DNA from: Bacteroidota bacterium | Lineage (GTDB): Bacteria; Bacteroidota; Bacteroidia; Bacteroidales; VadinHA17 | DNA: 18,422 nucleotides | Direction of reading: 5' to 3' | NCBI GenBank assembly: GCA_015222065.1 | Contig: JADFUQ010000154.1 | Span: forward strand, 1 to 18,422 | Shown: piece by piece, positions 1-7,694 of the stretch | Layout of the letters: each line of letters opens with the position of its first letter | Numbering within the stretch: the first letter of the stretch is position 1 | Made by a program: the position numbers and the translations under genes | Notes under the pieces: model-generated | What the model was told of the DNA's origin: nothing | The model's input: the letters and a program-made list of their open reading frames with translations, nothing else | Databases searched by the model: none

Positions 1-56
1 AGTCCACAGTCCACAGTCTACAGTCCACAGTCTGAAGATTGCCGACTGCCGACTGA
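1..56. repeat. AGTCC/GCCGACT short-repeat block, left edge
   Basis: Clustered, imperfectly repeated copies of CAGTCCACAG on the left and GCCGACTGCCGACTG on the right, joined by a CAGTCTGAAGATT-type middle. The same right end, with a very similar middle (CAGTCTTCAGATT), occurs at 12690-12716, and the AGTCCACAG motif occurs at 3878-3887 and 12587-12595. The block is non-coding and runs off the left edge of the window, so its true start is unknown. I read it as one end of the small inverted-repeat element seen complete at 12581-12728. Confidence 0.75.
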
Positions 57-60
57 AATA

Positions 61-110
61 AAATTTAGCCATTATATCAAGCCGTAAACATTAAACCTAC
101 TATACATTAA
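61..110 (+). repeat. Leader repeat, copy A (right half only)
   Basis: TTAGCCATTAT, a CAAG.C.TAAACATTAAA core and a TATACATTAAA end match the leader repeats at 3941-3988, 9921-9980 and 12854-12905. The upstream TATAAT part found in the other copies is replaced here by the AGTCC block. It lies about 140 bases upstream of the first gene, whereas the other copies lie within about 20 bases of their gene starts. Confidence 0.55.
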
Positions 111-168
111 ATTACGTGTATATAATTAATAAAAAGACAAAGGCTTAAGTCTGTTCCATAATCATTCA

Positions 169-203
169 CAGGATAAATTTGCCAACCTGTATTCTTTATC
201 CTG
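169..203 (+). promoter_or_regulatory. Stem-loop in the leader of the first gene
   Basis: A perfect 9-bp inverted repeat, CAGGATAAA (169-177) with TTTATCCTG (195-203), encloses a 17-base loop. It lies in the AT-rich stretch between the leader repeat and the first coding region. It is not followed by a T-run, so it is not an obvious terminator. It could be an operator or mRNA structure, or chance in AT-rich DNA. Confidence 0.3.
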
Positions 204-233
204 AAGAAAAATATATATTTGTCAATCTATTAA

Positions 234-351
234 ATGTTCATAAAAAATATTCAAAAGTATTAAGACAGGAATAATATATCAAAACCCTTCTCCTCATCTC
301 AGAAGTATTCATGCATATTTCCCTTCAGTTGTAGTTACCAACGATGGTGAG
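234..351 (+). other. Probable missing N-terminus of the Asp-box protein (start disrupted)
   Basis: The frame of the 352 ORF stays open upstream to a TAA at 241-243. From about 253 its translation reads KSIKTGIIYQNPSPHLRS and then HAYFPSVVVTNDGE, which is the usual N-terminal pattern of this sialidase-fold family. No in-frame ATG, GTG or TTG exists between 244 and 351. An ATG at 234 lies one frame away. Removing one A from the A6 run at 242-247 would join that ATG to the frame, giving MFIKIFKSIKTGIIYQ. Either the run carries a one-base insertion (sequencing error or mutation), or a rare ATA/ATT start is used. Confidence 0.6.
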
Positions 352-1359
352 ATGCTGGCAACAGTTGTTTTGGGAGAAGCTTTTGAAGCAGTTGATATGC
401 ATACCTCTCTTTTTCGTTCAACTGACTTCGGCGAGACCTGGAGAAATGAGGGTCGGCTTTATCCAGGTACGAAAGGCCGATTAACTTCGGATTATTCCCG
501 CATAACGATACTTCCAGATGGCGAACTGGTCGTACTTATGTTACGTGCCGACAGGTCCGGTCATCCGGATGAAGGTCTGACAAACTCTGAGACACTGGGC
601 TTTGTCCCAACCGAATTTGTCACCTTTCGCTCAAAGGATCATGGCCATACATGGAACGGACCGAATGTAATCGATTCTCCACTGGGTGATATACCGCTTG
701 AGTTATGTTCTCCGATAACTCCGGTGAAGGATGGCAGATGTTTTATACCAACATCAACATGGAAATATTGGGACGGGTCAACTACTGCCGGTTACCGGAT
801 GATTGCACTTGTTTCTCATGATCGTTGTAAAAGCTGGACAGAATATGTAGATGTTTTGGTTGACCCGAAGCAGGAAATCCAGTACTGGGAATCTAAAATA
901 ATTGAGATATCAGATAATCGGTTACTTGCTGTTGCCTGGGCTTACAATCATGTTCACAAGAAAGACCTTCCAAATCAGTTTGTACTTAGCCATGATGGTG
1001 GTAAAAACTGGTCAAAACAAAAATCCACAGGCCTTTCAGGACAGACACTAACCCCGTTCCTGCTTGACGATGGTCGTATCTTCAGTATTTACCGCCGAAT
1101 GGATAAACCGGGGCTTTGGACAAACATATCCCGAATTGAAGATGACCAATGGATCAATGAAAGCAGTGAGCCGCTTTGGGGTCAGAATGTTGCCGGTTTA
1201 ACCGGGGAGGGGGATAATATGACACATTTTTTCAATGTCTTAAAATTCGGCGCTCCCTGCATTACCAGGTTGCCGGATGGAACAATTTTTTTAGCTTTCT
1301 GGGGTGTTGAGAACTGCATATCGGTTATTCGGTGGTTTAAACAAATGGAAATACAATAA
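352..1359 (+). CDS. Sialidase-fold Asp-box (BNR) exo-glycosidase-like protein
   Basis: A six-bladed-propeller-type protein of the sialidase/BNR superfamily. Counting from ATG 352 (335 aa), Asp-boxes of the S-x-D-x-G-x-x-W type lie at 23-30 (STDFGETW), 94-101 (SKDHGHTW), 155-162 (SHDRCKSW, where Cys replaces the usual Gly) and 213-220 (SHDGGKNW). LPDG turns are also typical. I see no FRIP motif and cannot assign the arginine triad of true sialidases, so the substrate is unproven. No signal peptide is visible, which suggests a cytoplasmic enzyme acting on imported sugar. Coding clearly extends upstream to about 247 (see 234-351), so ATG 352 is probably not the native start. The stop overlaps the next start as TAATG, indicating translational coupling to the transporter. 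Confidence 0.85.
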   Translation: MLATVVLGEAFEAVDMHTSLFRSTDFGETWRNEGRLYPGTKGRLTSDYSRITILPDGELVVLMLRADRSGHPDEGLTNSETLGFVPTEFVTFRSKDHGHTWNGPNVIDSPLGDIPLELCSPITPVKDGRCFIPTSTWKYWDGSTTAGYRMIALVSHDRCKSWTEYVDVLVDPKQEIQYWESKIIEISDNRLLAVAWAYNHVHKKDLPNQFVLSHDGGKNWSKQKSTGLSGQTLTPFLLDDGRIFSIYRRMDKPGLWTNISRIEDDQWINESSEPLWGQNVAGLTGEGDNMTHFFNVLKFGAPCITRLPDGTIFLAFWGVENCISVIRWFKQMEIQ

Positions 1360-3830
1360 TGAGTAACATTTACTTACGGCTAAGATCAATTGTTATTTAT
1401 TTATTCATGTTGTTGGCAGGGCTTGCTCCTTTGAAAAATGCATGGTCTAATGAAGATACTGATGTGGATGAGCGGCGTGAACGCTGCCTTGAAATTCTCC
1501 ATGAAGCCATGGTTTCCGATGAAAATTTCTGGATGAATGTCCACGCTGCCGAAGCGCTGATTTACAATGTCTATCCGGATGGTGTAGAAGAGTATTTTAC
1601 AAGCCTGGAAAATGATCCACGCAGCAATATTATCGGTATATCCCGGGTATTGGCAAGATTGAACAAAAAAGATGCGGTGAAATATCAAAGGCATTTGCAC
1701 CGGATTCGGGATCTGTTTTTGAATTCGGATTCTCTGAACCAGAGAATTGGCGCTCTGGAAAGCCTGGGAAAACTTGGTTATAGTGAACCCCTTCCTGAAA
1801 TTATTCAGCTCGCGGAGGAAGGCGAAAGCGGTATTAAAACATTTGCACGCTGGGTGCTTGCAAACTCCGGCAATGCAAAAGATGAAGCCAGACTGGCTGA
1901 ATTGCTCAATTCAGAAGAACCGAGGGAGTATTATTATGCAGCCTACGCACTGCGTTTTATGGATGATATCAGGCCTGATACCTATGCACGTCTTGATTCA
2001 TGTGCCAGCCGGCTTGCCAAAGATGCCCCGCACAAAGCGTATGTTTTAAGTGCATTATTTGTCCATTCACCTCCGGAGAGTAAAAATAAAACGAAAAAAG
2101 AGTTACTCGCTTATATACATGGCGAAAAGAGCGATCGATATGAAATTGCCCAGGCTCTTGCTATAGGCGGCACAACATCAGATAATCAAATTCTCGAACA
2201 ACTCCTTAATGATCCTGATATGGATGTGCGGGTGAGTGCAGCGAATGCGCTTCTCAGGATCGAGCGCCGCGCACACCGGGGATTAAGTTGGCCGGACTGG
2301 ACAGTGATAGTTCTTTACGTTTTTCTGATGCTTGGCATTGGCTGGTACTTTTTCAAAAGGCAAAAATCCAGTGAAGACTATTTAGTCGGTGGGCGTCGTA
2401 TTAATTCGTTTGTTTCAGGAATTTCCCTGTTTGCTTCCTTTTTCAGTACCATCTCTTTTCTGGCTCTTGCCGGTGAAGTTATAAAGCATGGGCCGTTAGT
2501 CATTATTGTTATGATTGTCAGTTTCCCTGTAATTTATTTGATCACCGCTTACTTGTTCATTCCATTTTTTATGAAACTTCCCATAACAAGCGCATATCAA
2601 ATTCTTGAAAAACCTCTTGGCCGTGGTGTACGAATGGCAGGTTCTATTATTTTCCTGTTAACCCGATTTGTCTGGATGGCGCTTTTGATTTTTCTCACTT
2701 CCAAAGCGCTTGTGGTTATGTTTGGTTGGGATAACAGGTTTATCCTGTATATTTCACTTATAACCGGAATTATAACAGTTATTTATTCAACCATGGGCGG
2801 ATTGCGTGCTGTTGTAACAACAGACATGATCCAATTTTTCATTTTGCTGTTTGGGGCTGTTGTCACTGTCGTGCTGGTTACGCTAAATATGCGGGGAATT
2901 GGAGCCTGGGTTCCCACCGAATGGGCGCCAAACTGGGACAAACTTGTACTCTTTAGCTGGAGTCCTTATATACGCTTAACTATTATTTTTACTTTTTTTC
3001 ATACTATTGGCTGGTGGGTATGCACTGCAGGTTCAGATCAAATGGCGATTCAGCGGTTTATTGCAACCCGCGACCTTAAAGCGGCACGGCGTACATTTCT
3101 CACGACACAAGTTGGGGAAAAGGTGCTTTTCTTTATTCTCATGTGTGTAGGTTTTTCGCTGCTGGGGTTTTATCGAACAAATCCTTATCTTATCCCGGAT
3201 GGTAAAGATCTTATTACCGATGCAGATTTTCTCTTTCCACATTTTATTGCAAATCATCTGCCTATTGGGGTTGCAGGAATTGTGATTGCCGCACTTTTTT
3301 CAGCCGCAATGTCAAGTCTTTCTTCGGGTATTAATTCAACGGCAGCAGTTATTACTACTGACATTATTCCCTGGCTGAAAATAAAAGTACAAAATATTGA
3401 TAAGCTTAAATTTGCGAGATGGAGTAGTATATTGATAGGATTGCTGGTTGTTGCCGTTAGTACCACCATGGAATATGTGCCGGGCAATATTACGGAGCTG
3501 ACCGCTAAAACCAATGGCGTTTTTGTGGCTCCGCTTTTCAACCTGTTTTTCATGGCCATGTTTGTGCGTTATGCAACTCCTTTCGGGACGATAATGGGAT
3601 CAATTTACGGGATTGCTGTAGCTGTGATCATTGCTTTTTGGGATCTGCTAACAGGTCAACCTGGTGTCACATTCCTGTGGATTATACCGGCATCCCTTGT
3701 AGTTTCAATTGGTTTAAGCATGATTTTCAGCCTGATACCATTAAAGGGAAAAGGATGGAAAGCAACTTTAGTATGGAGTATTATGCTTCTGTGTCCGATT
3801 GCTTTGGTTTATCTGTTTATAGTGAAATAA
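1359..3830 (+). CDS. Sodium:solute symporter (SSS family) with N-terminal HEAT-like repeat domain
   Basis: An 823-aa inner-membrane protein in three parts. Residues 1-30 form a hydrophobic signal or anchor segment. Residues about 36-300 are helical HEAT-like repeats (for example DPDMDVRVSAANALLRIE just before the membrane part). Residues about 310-823 form a full-length SSS transporter. SSS hallmarks are the first membrane helix at about 312-331, SEDYLVGGR at 338-346, and GGLRAVVTTD from 480 followed by MIQF. SSS proteins are Na+-coupled importers, and some carry sialic acid or sugars. Since SSS N-termini face outward, the HEAT part would be periplasmic, perhaps for substrate delivery or partner binding (inference). 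The start overlaps the upstream stop by one base, so both are probably co-translated. The substrate is inferred only from the neighbours. Confidence 0.9.
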   Translation: MSNIYLRLRSIVIYLFMLLAGLAPLKNAWSNEDTDVDERRERCLEILHEAMVSDENFWMNVHAAEALIYNVYPDGVEEYFTSLENDPRSNIIGISRVLARLNKKDAVKYQRHLHRIRDLFLNSDSLNQRIGALESLGKLGYSEPLPEIIQLAEEGESGIKTFARWVLANSGNAKDEARLAELLNSEEPREYYYAAYALRFMDDIRPDTYARLDSCASRLAKDAPHKAYVLSALFVHSPPESKNKTKKELLAYIHGEKSDRYEIAQALAIGGTTSDNQILEQLLNDPDMDVRVSAANALLRIERRAHRGLSWPDWTVIVLYVFLMLGIGWYFFKRQKSSEDYLVGGRRINSFVSGISLFASFFSTISFLALAGEVIKHGPLVIIVMIVSFPVIYLITAYLFIPFFMKLPITSAYQILEKPLGRGVRMAGSIIFLLTRFVWMALLIFLTSKALVVMFGWDNRFILYISLITGIITVIYSTMGGLRAVVTTDMIQFFILLFGAVVTVVLVTLNMRGIGAWVPTEWAPNWDKLVLFSWSPYIRLTIIFTFFHTIGWWVCTAGSDQMAIQRFIATRDLKAARRTFLTTQVGEKVLFFILMCVGFSLLGFYRTNPYLIPDGKDLITDADFLFPHFIANHLPIGVAGIVIAALFSAAMSSLSSGINSTAAVITTDIIPWLKIKVQNIDKLKFARWSSILIGLLVVAVSTTMEYVPGNITELTAKTNGVFVAPLFNLFFMAMFVRYATPFGTIMGSIYGIAVAVIIAFWDLLTGQPGVTFLWIIPASLVVSIGLSMIFSLIPLKGKGWKATLVWSIMLLCPIALVYLFIVK

Positions 3831-3990
3831 AAAAAACCTAATTTTGTGGTTTTATATAGAATTAGTTAATAGTCGGCAGTCCACAGTCGGCAGTCGGCAA
3901 TTCCCAGTCGGTGGCTGATTTAAAAATGCAAAGTATAATGAAATTAGCCATTAGCAACCTATAAACAATTAAATTCCGATACGTTAAAAT
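3831..3990 (+). repeat. Composite intergenic repeat, copy B (hairpin + AGTCGG block + leader)
   Basis: This gap between transporter and aldolase holds, in order, the hairpin, GAATTAGTTAAT, a block of AGTCGGCAGTCC-type repeats (about 3870-3917), and the leader repeat. The leader has AAAATGCAAAG, TATAAT at 3934-3939, and GAAATTAGCCATTA, and it ends just before the aldolase start. In copy C (9839-9980) the same hairpin and leader are directly joined without the AGTCGG block. TTAA flanks the block on both sides (3866-3869 and 3920-3923). The TATAAT could serve as a -10 box, but I see no convincing -35. Confidence 0.7.
3833..3853 (+). terminator. AT-rich hairpin after the transporter (composite repeat B)
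   Basis: AAAACC (3833-3838) pairs with GGTTTT (3848-3853) around a 9-base loop, 2 bases after the transporter stop. It matches the hairpin at 9867-9888. It may end transcription of the first operon, but the stem is short and A/T-rich. Confidence 0.4.
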
Positions 3991-3998
3991 AAGTTAAC

Positions 3999-4775
3999 AT
4001 GAAAATGAGAGAAAGCAAGGTTCTAAACAAGTTAAGAGCAGGCAAAGTTGTTAATTGCACAAAGTTTAACCTTTTAGATCCACGTGTTACTGAAATTGCT
4101 GCCATGTATGGCTTTGATTGCCTCTGGCTTGATAAAGAGCATGTGCCAACTGATTGGGTTACAGTTGAAAATCAGATCCGTTCTGCAAAAATCTATGATG
4201 TTGATACTATGGTCCGTGTAGCCCGTGGTTCTTATAGCGATTATATTCAGCCGCTTGAGTTGGATGCGGCCGGAATTATGGTCCCTCATATTATGGGATT
4301 GGAAGATGCACGTAAAGTGGTGCAGATGACTCGTTTTTATCCCATAGGTCGCCGTCCGGTTGACGGTGGCAATGCCGACGGGTCATATACCACCCTTGAG
4401 CTTAAAGATTATTGTAGCCAGGCAAATGAGCAGCGTTTTATTGTCCTTCAAATTGAAGATCCCGAACCTCTTGATGAATTAGAGGCCATTGCTGCTTTGG
4501 AAGGTTATGACATGCTTTTTTTTGGACCGGGGGATTTTAGTCAGGGTATAGGTGCACTAGGTGACTGGAATCATCCGAAACTGCTTGAAGCACGTCAACG
4601 TGTTGCCGAAGTGGCCATTAAGCATGGAAAGTTTGCCGGAACAACTGCCACCATCAACAATCTGGATGAGTTTATTGATTTGGGATACAAATTCCTCAGT
4701 ATTGGAGCTGACGTAGTTGGAATGAACAATTATTACAGTCACCTGATTACTGAATTTTCTAATAGAATTAAGTGA
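3999..4775 (+). CDS. HpcH/HpaI-family class II (metal-dependent) aldolase
   Basis: A 258-aa TIM-barrel aldolase/lyase of the family that includes 4-hydroxy-2-oxoheptanedioate aldolase (HpaI) and 2-keto-3-deoxy-L-rhamnonate aldolase. Family members cleave 2-keto-3-deoxy acids to pyruvate plus an aldehyde, using a divalent metal. Key residues are visible: D45-x-E47-H48 (the general-base His), R73 (substrate carboxylate), E153 in QIE and D179 in GPGDFS (metal ligands). YPIGRRPVDGG at 114-124 corresponds to the usual P-x-G-x-R loop. Length is normal for the family. ATG 3999 is followed by a second ATG at 4005; either could be used, and no clear SD is seen. It stands directly behind composite repeat B and 48 bases ahead of the FG-GAP gene. 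The exact substrate is unknown; a nonulosonate or sugar-acid derivative is suggested by the neighbours. Confidence 0.88.
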   Translation: MKMRESKVLNKLRAGKVVNCTKFNLLDPRVTEIAAMYGFDCLWLDKEHVPTDWVTVENQIRSAKIYDVDTMVRVARGSYSDYIQPLELDAAGIMVPHIMGLEDARKVVQMTRFYPIGRRPVDGGNADGSYTTLELKDYCSQANEQRFIVLQIEDPEPLDELEAIAALEGYDMLFFGPGDFSQGIGALGDWNHPKLLEARQRVAEVAIKHGKFAGTTATINNLDEFIDLGYKFLSIGADVVGMNNYYSHLITEFSNRIK

Positions 4776-4823
4776 TCGTTCGTCTAAAATATTCTAACAA
4801 TTTTTTTAGAAGGGAGATTTTTT

Positions 4824-7655
4824 ATGTTTAAACAGAAGGTTTTAAATGGTTTCTTTTTTACAGCATTTCTGGTAATCGGGGTTTTTCTTTTTATCGTAAC
4901 CCAAACTTCCAGCGCCCAGACTCAAATCTGGGTTGAGGATTCTTTCGAGGATTTCAGCGATGGAAAACTTGATGCATCCGGTCAAAATATTTATATCAGT
5001 CGTGATGGCAAGATACGAACAATTCATCGTTTCGACTTGAACGATGATGGCTATATTGATCTGCTTTTCAACAGCACCCATAATGACTATGCCTTTATTC
5101 CAGCAAGCATGGCGACAGTTGATCAGAATAGGGAAATAAAAACCGGGCAATTGGCTGTTGAAGGAAGCATTAAAGCAGAAGTAGCCGACCTGAACAGGGA
5201 TGGGTATCTGGATGTGTTATTCTGTCCCAATCCAAGCGGCATTCAGCATTCCCGCCGTTTTATAACGATTATCTGGGGTGGTGAGGATGGCTGGCCTTCG
5301 CACAGAAGTAATGGTATATTGCCGGTGCAAGGGATTAAGGCGCTGGCACTTGCCGATCTGAATCATGATCAATGGCCGGATATTGTAACGATCAATAGTG
5401 AGGCCTGGCTTCCCGGGCAGCCTGAGGGTAATATCGTCCGCGTCTTTTGGGGAAACGAGCAAGGTTTTCTGCTCACGCGATTTCAGGATATTGGGGTTTC
5501 CCAGGCAGTGGAATTGACAGCCGGCGATTTTGATGCTGACGGTGCGGATGATATAGCCCTGCTAACAGGGAATGGTGTTGTCCAATTTATCTGGGCGCAA
5601 AAATCAGGGAACAATGTTTTTAAGTTAGCTCCGGATAAAATTAAATTGCCGGGTGACGGTGTGCTTAGTATAATGAGCGCTGATCTCGATCTGGATGGCA
5701 AATTTGATCTTGTAGTCGGCAGCGGAAAAAAGCAGCTTTATATTATTAAAGGAAAGTCTGGACGTGATTGGGATAAAGTGACCGCCATTTCCGGTTTTGA
5801 CGCTTCACATATAGCGGTCGGAAATTTAGATGATGATAAATATCCGGATATTGTTCTTTGTTATTTTTCACTTCAAAGAGCTGCCGGCGGCGAAATGATG
5901 GGTGGAAGCAGCGGTCTGGATAAATTCACCTATATTCTCTGGGGAAGCAAAAAAGGATTTTCAGCTTCTGCCATGACCAAACTTGAGGCTCAATATAATA
6001 TTGCTTCAGCAATTGCCGATATTGATGGCGACCGCAACCATGATTTAATTGTGGCAATTCACCAGGGAGAAAAAGTGTATGCTACGGAATCAGTAGTTTT
6101 TTTCGGCATAGGCAACAGGCAGTTTGAAAAAAGCCAAAATGGTATTCCTTCTGAAGGGGCTTACCATGTTGCTGTGGCTTCACCGGAAGGAAAGCAGCCG
6201 CAAAGGGTAATCATTAGCAACAGCCGGGGAGGAAACCTGCGTGAAGAGGTTCCTTTGCTGCTTTATTGGGGTGCAGAGGATGGATTCGATCCGAAACGCT
6301 GTACGGAGATTCCTTTTCGTAGCGGATATGAAGCAACTGCGGCTGATTTTAATGCCGATGGTTTTGTGGATCTGGTTGCTATAGATGAATTGCATGGCGG
6401 GCAGGCAGCAGCAAGTGACGAGTTCGCCGGCGCCAACATTTATTGGGGAAGTGAAAAAGGGTTCGATTTTATTGGCGAACGAACGGTTATAACTGAAGTA
6501 AATCTTGGCACAAGCAATATTGCCGATTTAAACTCTGATGGTTACCTGGATTTAGTATTGGGTCAATTTGAACCTGGTGAATTCGGGGCAGATTCAACCG
6601 CTGTTATTATTTATTACGGTGCTAAAGATGGTTACCACCGCAGCCGTCGGGCTGCAATTTTATCTCCCGGCAGGTCTAACAGTCCTATGATTGCAGATTA
6701 CAATAAAGACGGATTGCTTGATATTGCTGTTAATTCCTTTCTAAATGATTGTGTCCGTATTTTTTGGGCAGGTTCCGATGGTTTCAATAAAAATCGTCAG
6801 ACAGTTCTAAATGTTCCCAGTGTCATTGATCTTGAAACTGCTGATCTTAATAAAGACGGTTATCTTGATATTATAGCGTGCAGCTACTATGACAGAATAA
6901 CTAAATATCACGATACAGGGGTATTGATTTTCTGGGGGAGTGAAAAGGGATTTAAGCAGTGGAACGCCCAACGGCTTCCCGGCATCACACCTATTGGACC
7001 GGTTGTAGCAGATTTTGATAACGATGGTTATCTCGATCTGTTCAATTCTCACTATCATGGAGAGCTGCACCGTGAGCTTCTCCCTGGCTACCTTTACTGG
7101 GGCGGAGTGGATGGATTCCACACCCGGCGGCGGACAGCGCTGGTAAATAATTCAGGCGCCGACGGCTTTGCCGCCGATTTTGATCGTGACGGTTTGCTCG
7201 ACCTGGTAGCCGTTAATCATTCAATAGATGGTAATCATAACAAGGCGGTTTCGAAAGTCTATTATAATGATGGAGACAGGTTTAATAATCCGCAGCGTAT
7301 TGAATATTTGCCTTCGCCCGGTGCGCATTGGAGCTGGGGTGAGGACATGGGTCATATCTACAACCGCTCTTTTGAGCAATTTTACGAATCATCTGTCTAT
7401 AAATGGAAGAAAAGTTTTAAGCAAGGCGAAGTGAGTTTTGCTGCGGAAATACCTGAAGGAACGGAGTTGAAAATCGCTGTCCGCTCAGCCAAAACAGAAG
7501 AAAAATTAAATGATAAAGAGTGGGAAACAGTATCTGACAAATTTTTTTCTCTTAAAAAAGAAGATCGCTGCATTCAGTATAAAGCAATTTTTATTTCTGA
7601 TAATGGCGATCGGTTTCCGGTGCTTGATTCTATAAAGATTGAAATTGGTAAGTAA
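4824..7655 (+). CDS. Secreted FG-GAP/VCBS repeat protein, calcium-binding beta-propeller
   Basis: A 943-aa exported protein. Residues 1-32 are a Sec signal peptide (K-rich start, long hydrophobic core, SSAQ end). From about residue 71 to 800 there are about 13 repeats averaging about 56 residues. Each repeat has a D-x-[DN]-x-D-G-x-x-D calcium loop (DLNDDGYIDLLF at 71, DLNRDGYLD, DFNADGFVD, DLNSDGYLD, DFDRDGLLD at 785), usually followed by a WGxxxGF/Y strand such as YWGAEDGF or FWGSEKGF. Such repeats build integrin-like propellers, here perhaps two. The last ~110 residues form a separate beta-rich domain with RCIQYKAIFISDNGDRFPVLD, resembling the terminal domains of cell-surface glycan proteins. 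No catalytic motif is recognised; binding or display of a glycan is likely. AGGGAG at 4811-4816 supports this start. Confidence 0.88.
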   Translation: MFKQKVLNGFFFTAFLVIGVFLFIVTQTSSAQTQIWVEDSFEDFSDGKLDASGQNIYISRDGKIRTIHRFDLNDDGYIDLLFNSTHNDYAFIPASMATVDQNREIKTGQLAVEGSIKAEVADLNRDGYLDVLFCPNPSGIQHSRRFITIIWGGEDGWPSHRSNGILPVQGIKALALADLNHDQWPDIVTINSEAWLPGQPEGNIVRVFWGNEQGFLLTRFQDIGVSQAVELTAGDFDADGADDIALLTGNGVVQFIWAQKSGNNVFKLAPDKIKLPGDGVLSIMSADLDLDGKFDLVVGSGKKQLYIIKGKSGRDWDKVTAISGFDASHIAVGNLDDDKYPDIVLCYFSLQRAAGGEMMGGSSGLDKFTYILWGSKKGFSASAMTKLEAQYNIASAIADIDGDRNHDLIVAIHQGEKVYATESVVFFGIGNRQFEKSQNGIPSEGAYHVAVASPEGKQPQRVIISNSRGGNLREEVPLLLYWGAEDGFDPKRCTEIPFRSGYEATAADFNADGFVDLVAIDELHGGQAAASDEFAGANIYWGSEKGFDFIGERTVITEVNLGTSNIADLNSDGYLDLVLGQFEPGEFGADSTAVIIYYGAKDGYHRSRRAAILSPGRSNSPMIADYNKDGLLDIAVNSFLNDCVRIFWAGSDGFNKNRQTVLNVPSVIDLETADLNKDGYLDIIACSYYDRITKYHDTGVLIFWGSEKGFKQWNAQRLPGITPIGPVVADFDNDGYLDLFNSHYHGELHRELLPGYLYWGGVDGFHTRRRTALVNNSGADGFAADFDRDGLLDLVAVNHSIDGNHNKAVSKVYYNDGDRFNNPQRIEYLPSPGAHWSWGEDMGHIYNRSFEQFYESSVYKWKKSFKQGEVSFAAEIPEGTELKIAVRSAKTEEKLNDKEWETVSDKFFSLKKEDRCIQYKAIFISDNGDRFPVLDSIKIEIGK

Positions 7656-7681
7656 GAAAACTAAAACTAATAATCAGAATT

Positions 7682-7686
7682 GGAGG
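7682..7686 (+). promoter_or_regulatory. Shine-Dalgarno GGAGG that decides the next start
   Basis: GGAGG lies 8 bases before ATG 7695. An in-frame TTG at 7680 overlaps this site, so the ATG is the native start. Confidence 0.8.
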
Positions 7687-7694
7687 TAAAAATT

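Noticed and set aside
1..56. Possible CRISPR-like repeat array
   Set aside because: The repeats are short, imperfect and directly abutting, with no spacers of constant length, and the related copies form inverted-repeat elements.
1401..1700. Antisense open frame opposite the transporter N-terminus
   Set aside because: It is a shadow of the strongly supported + strand gene and has no domain or ribosome site.
3934..3939. TATAAT as a confirmed sigma-70 promoter
   Set aside because: No -35 hexamer at 16-18 bases is convincing in any copy, so it is only noted as a candidate within the repeat.
7680..7694. TTG start adding five residues to the secreted Asp-box protein
   Set aside because: It overlaps the GGAGG site that serves ATG 7695, and the signal peptide begins properly at that ATG.
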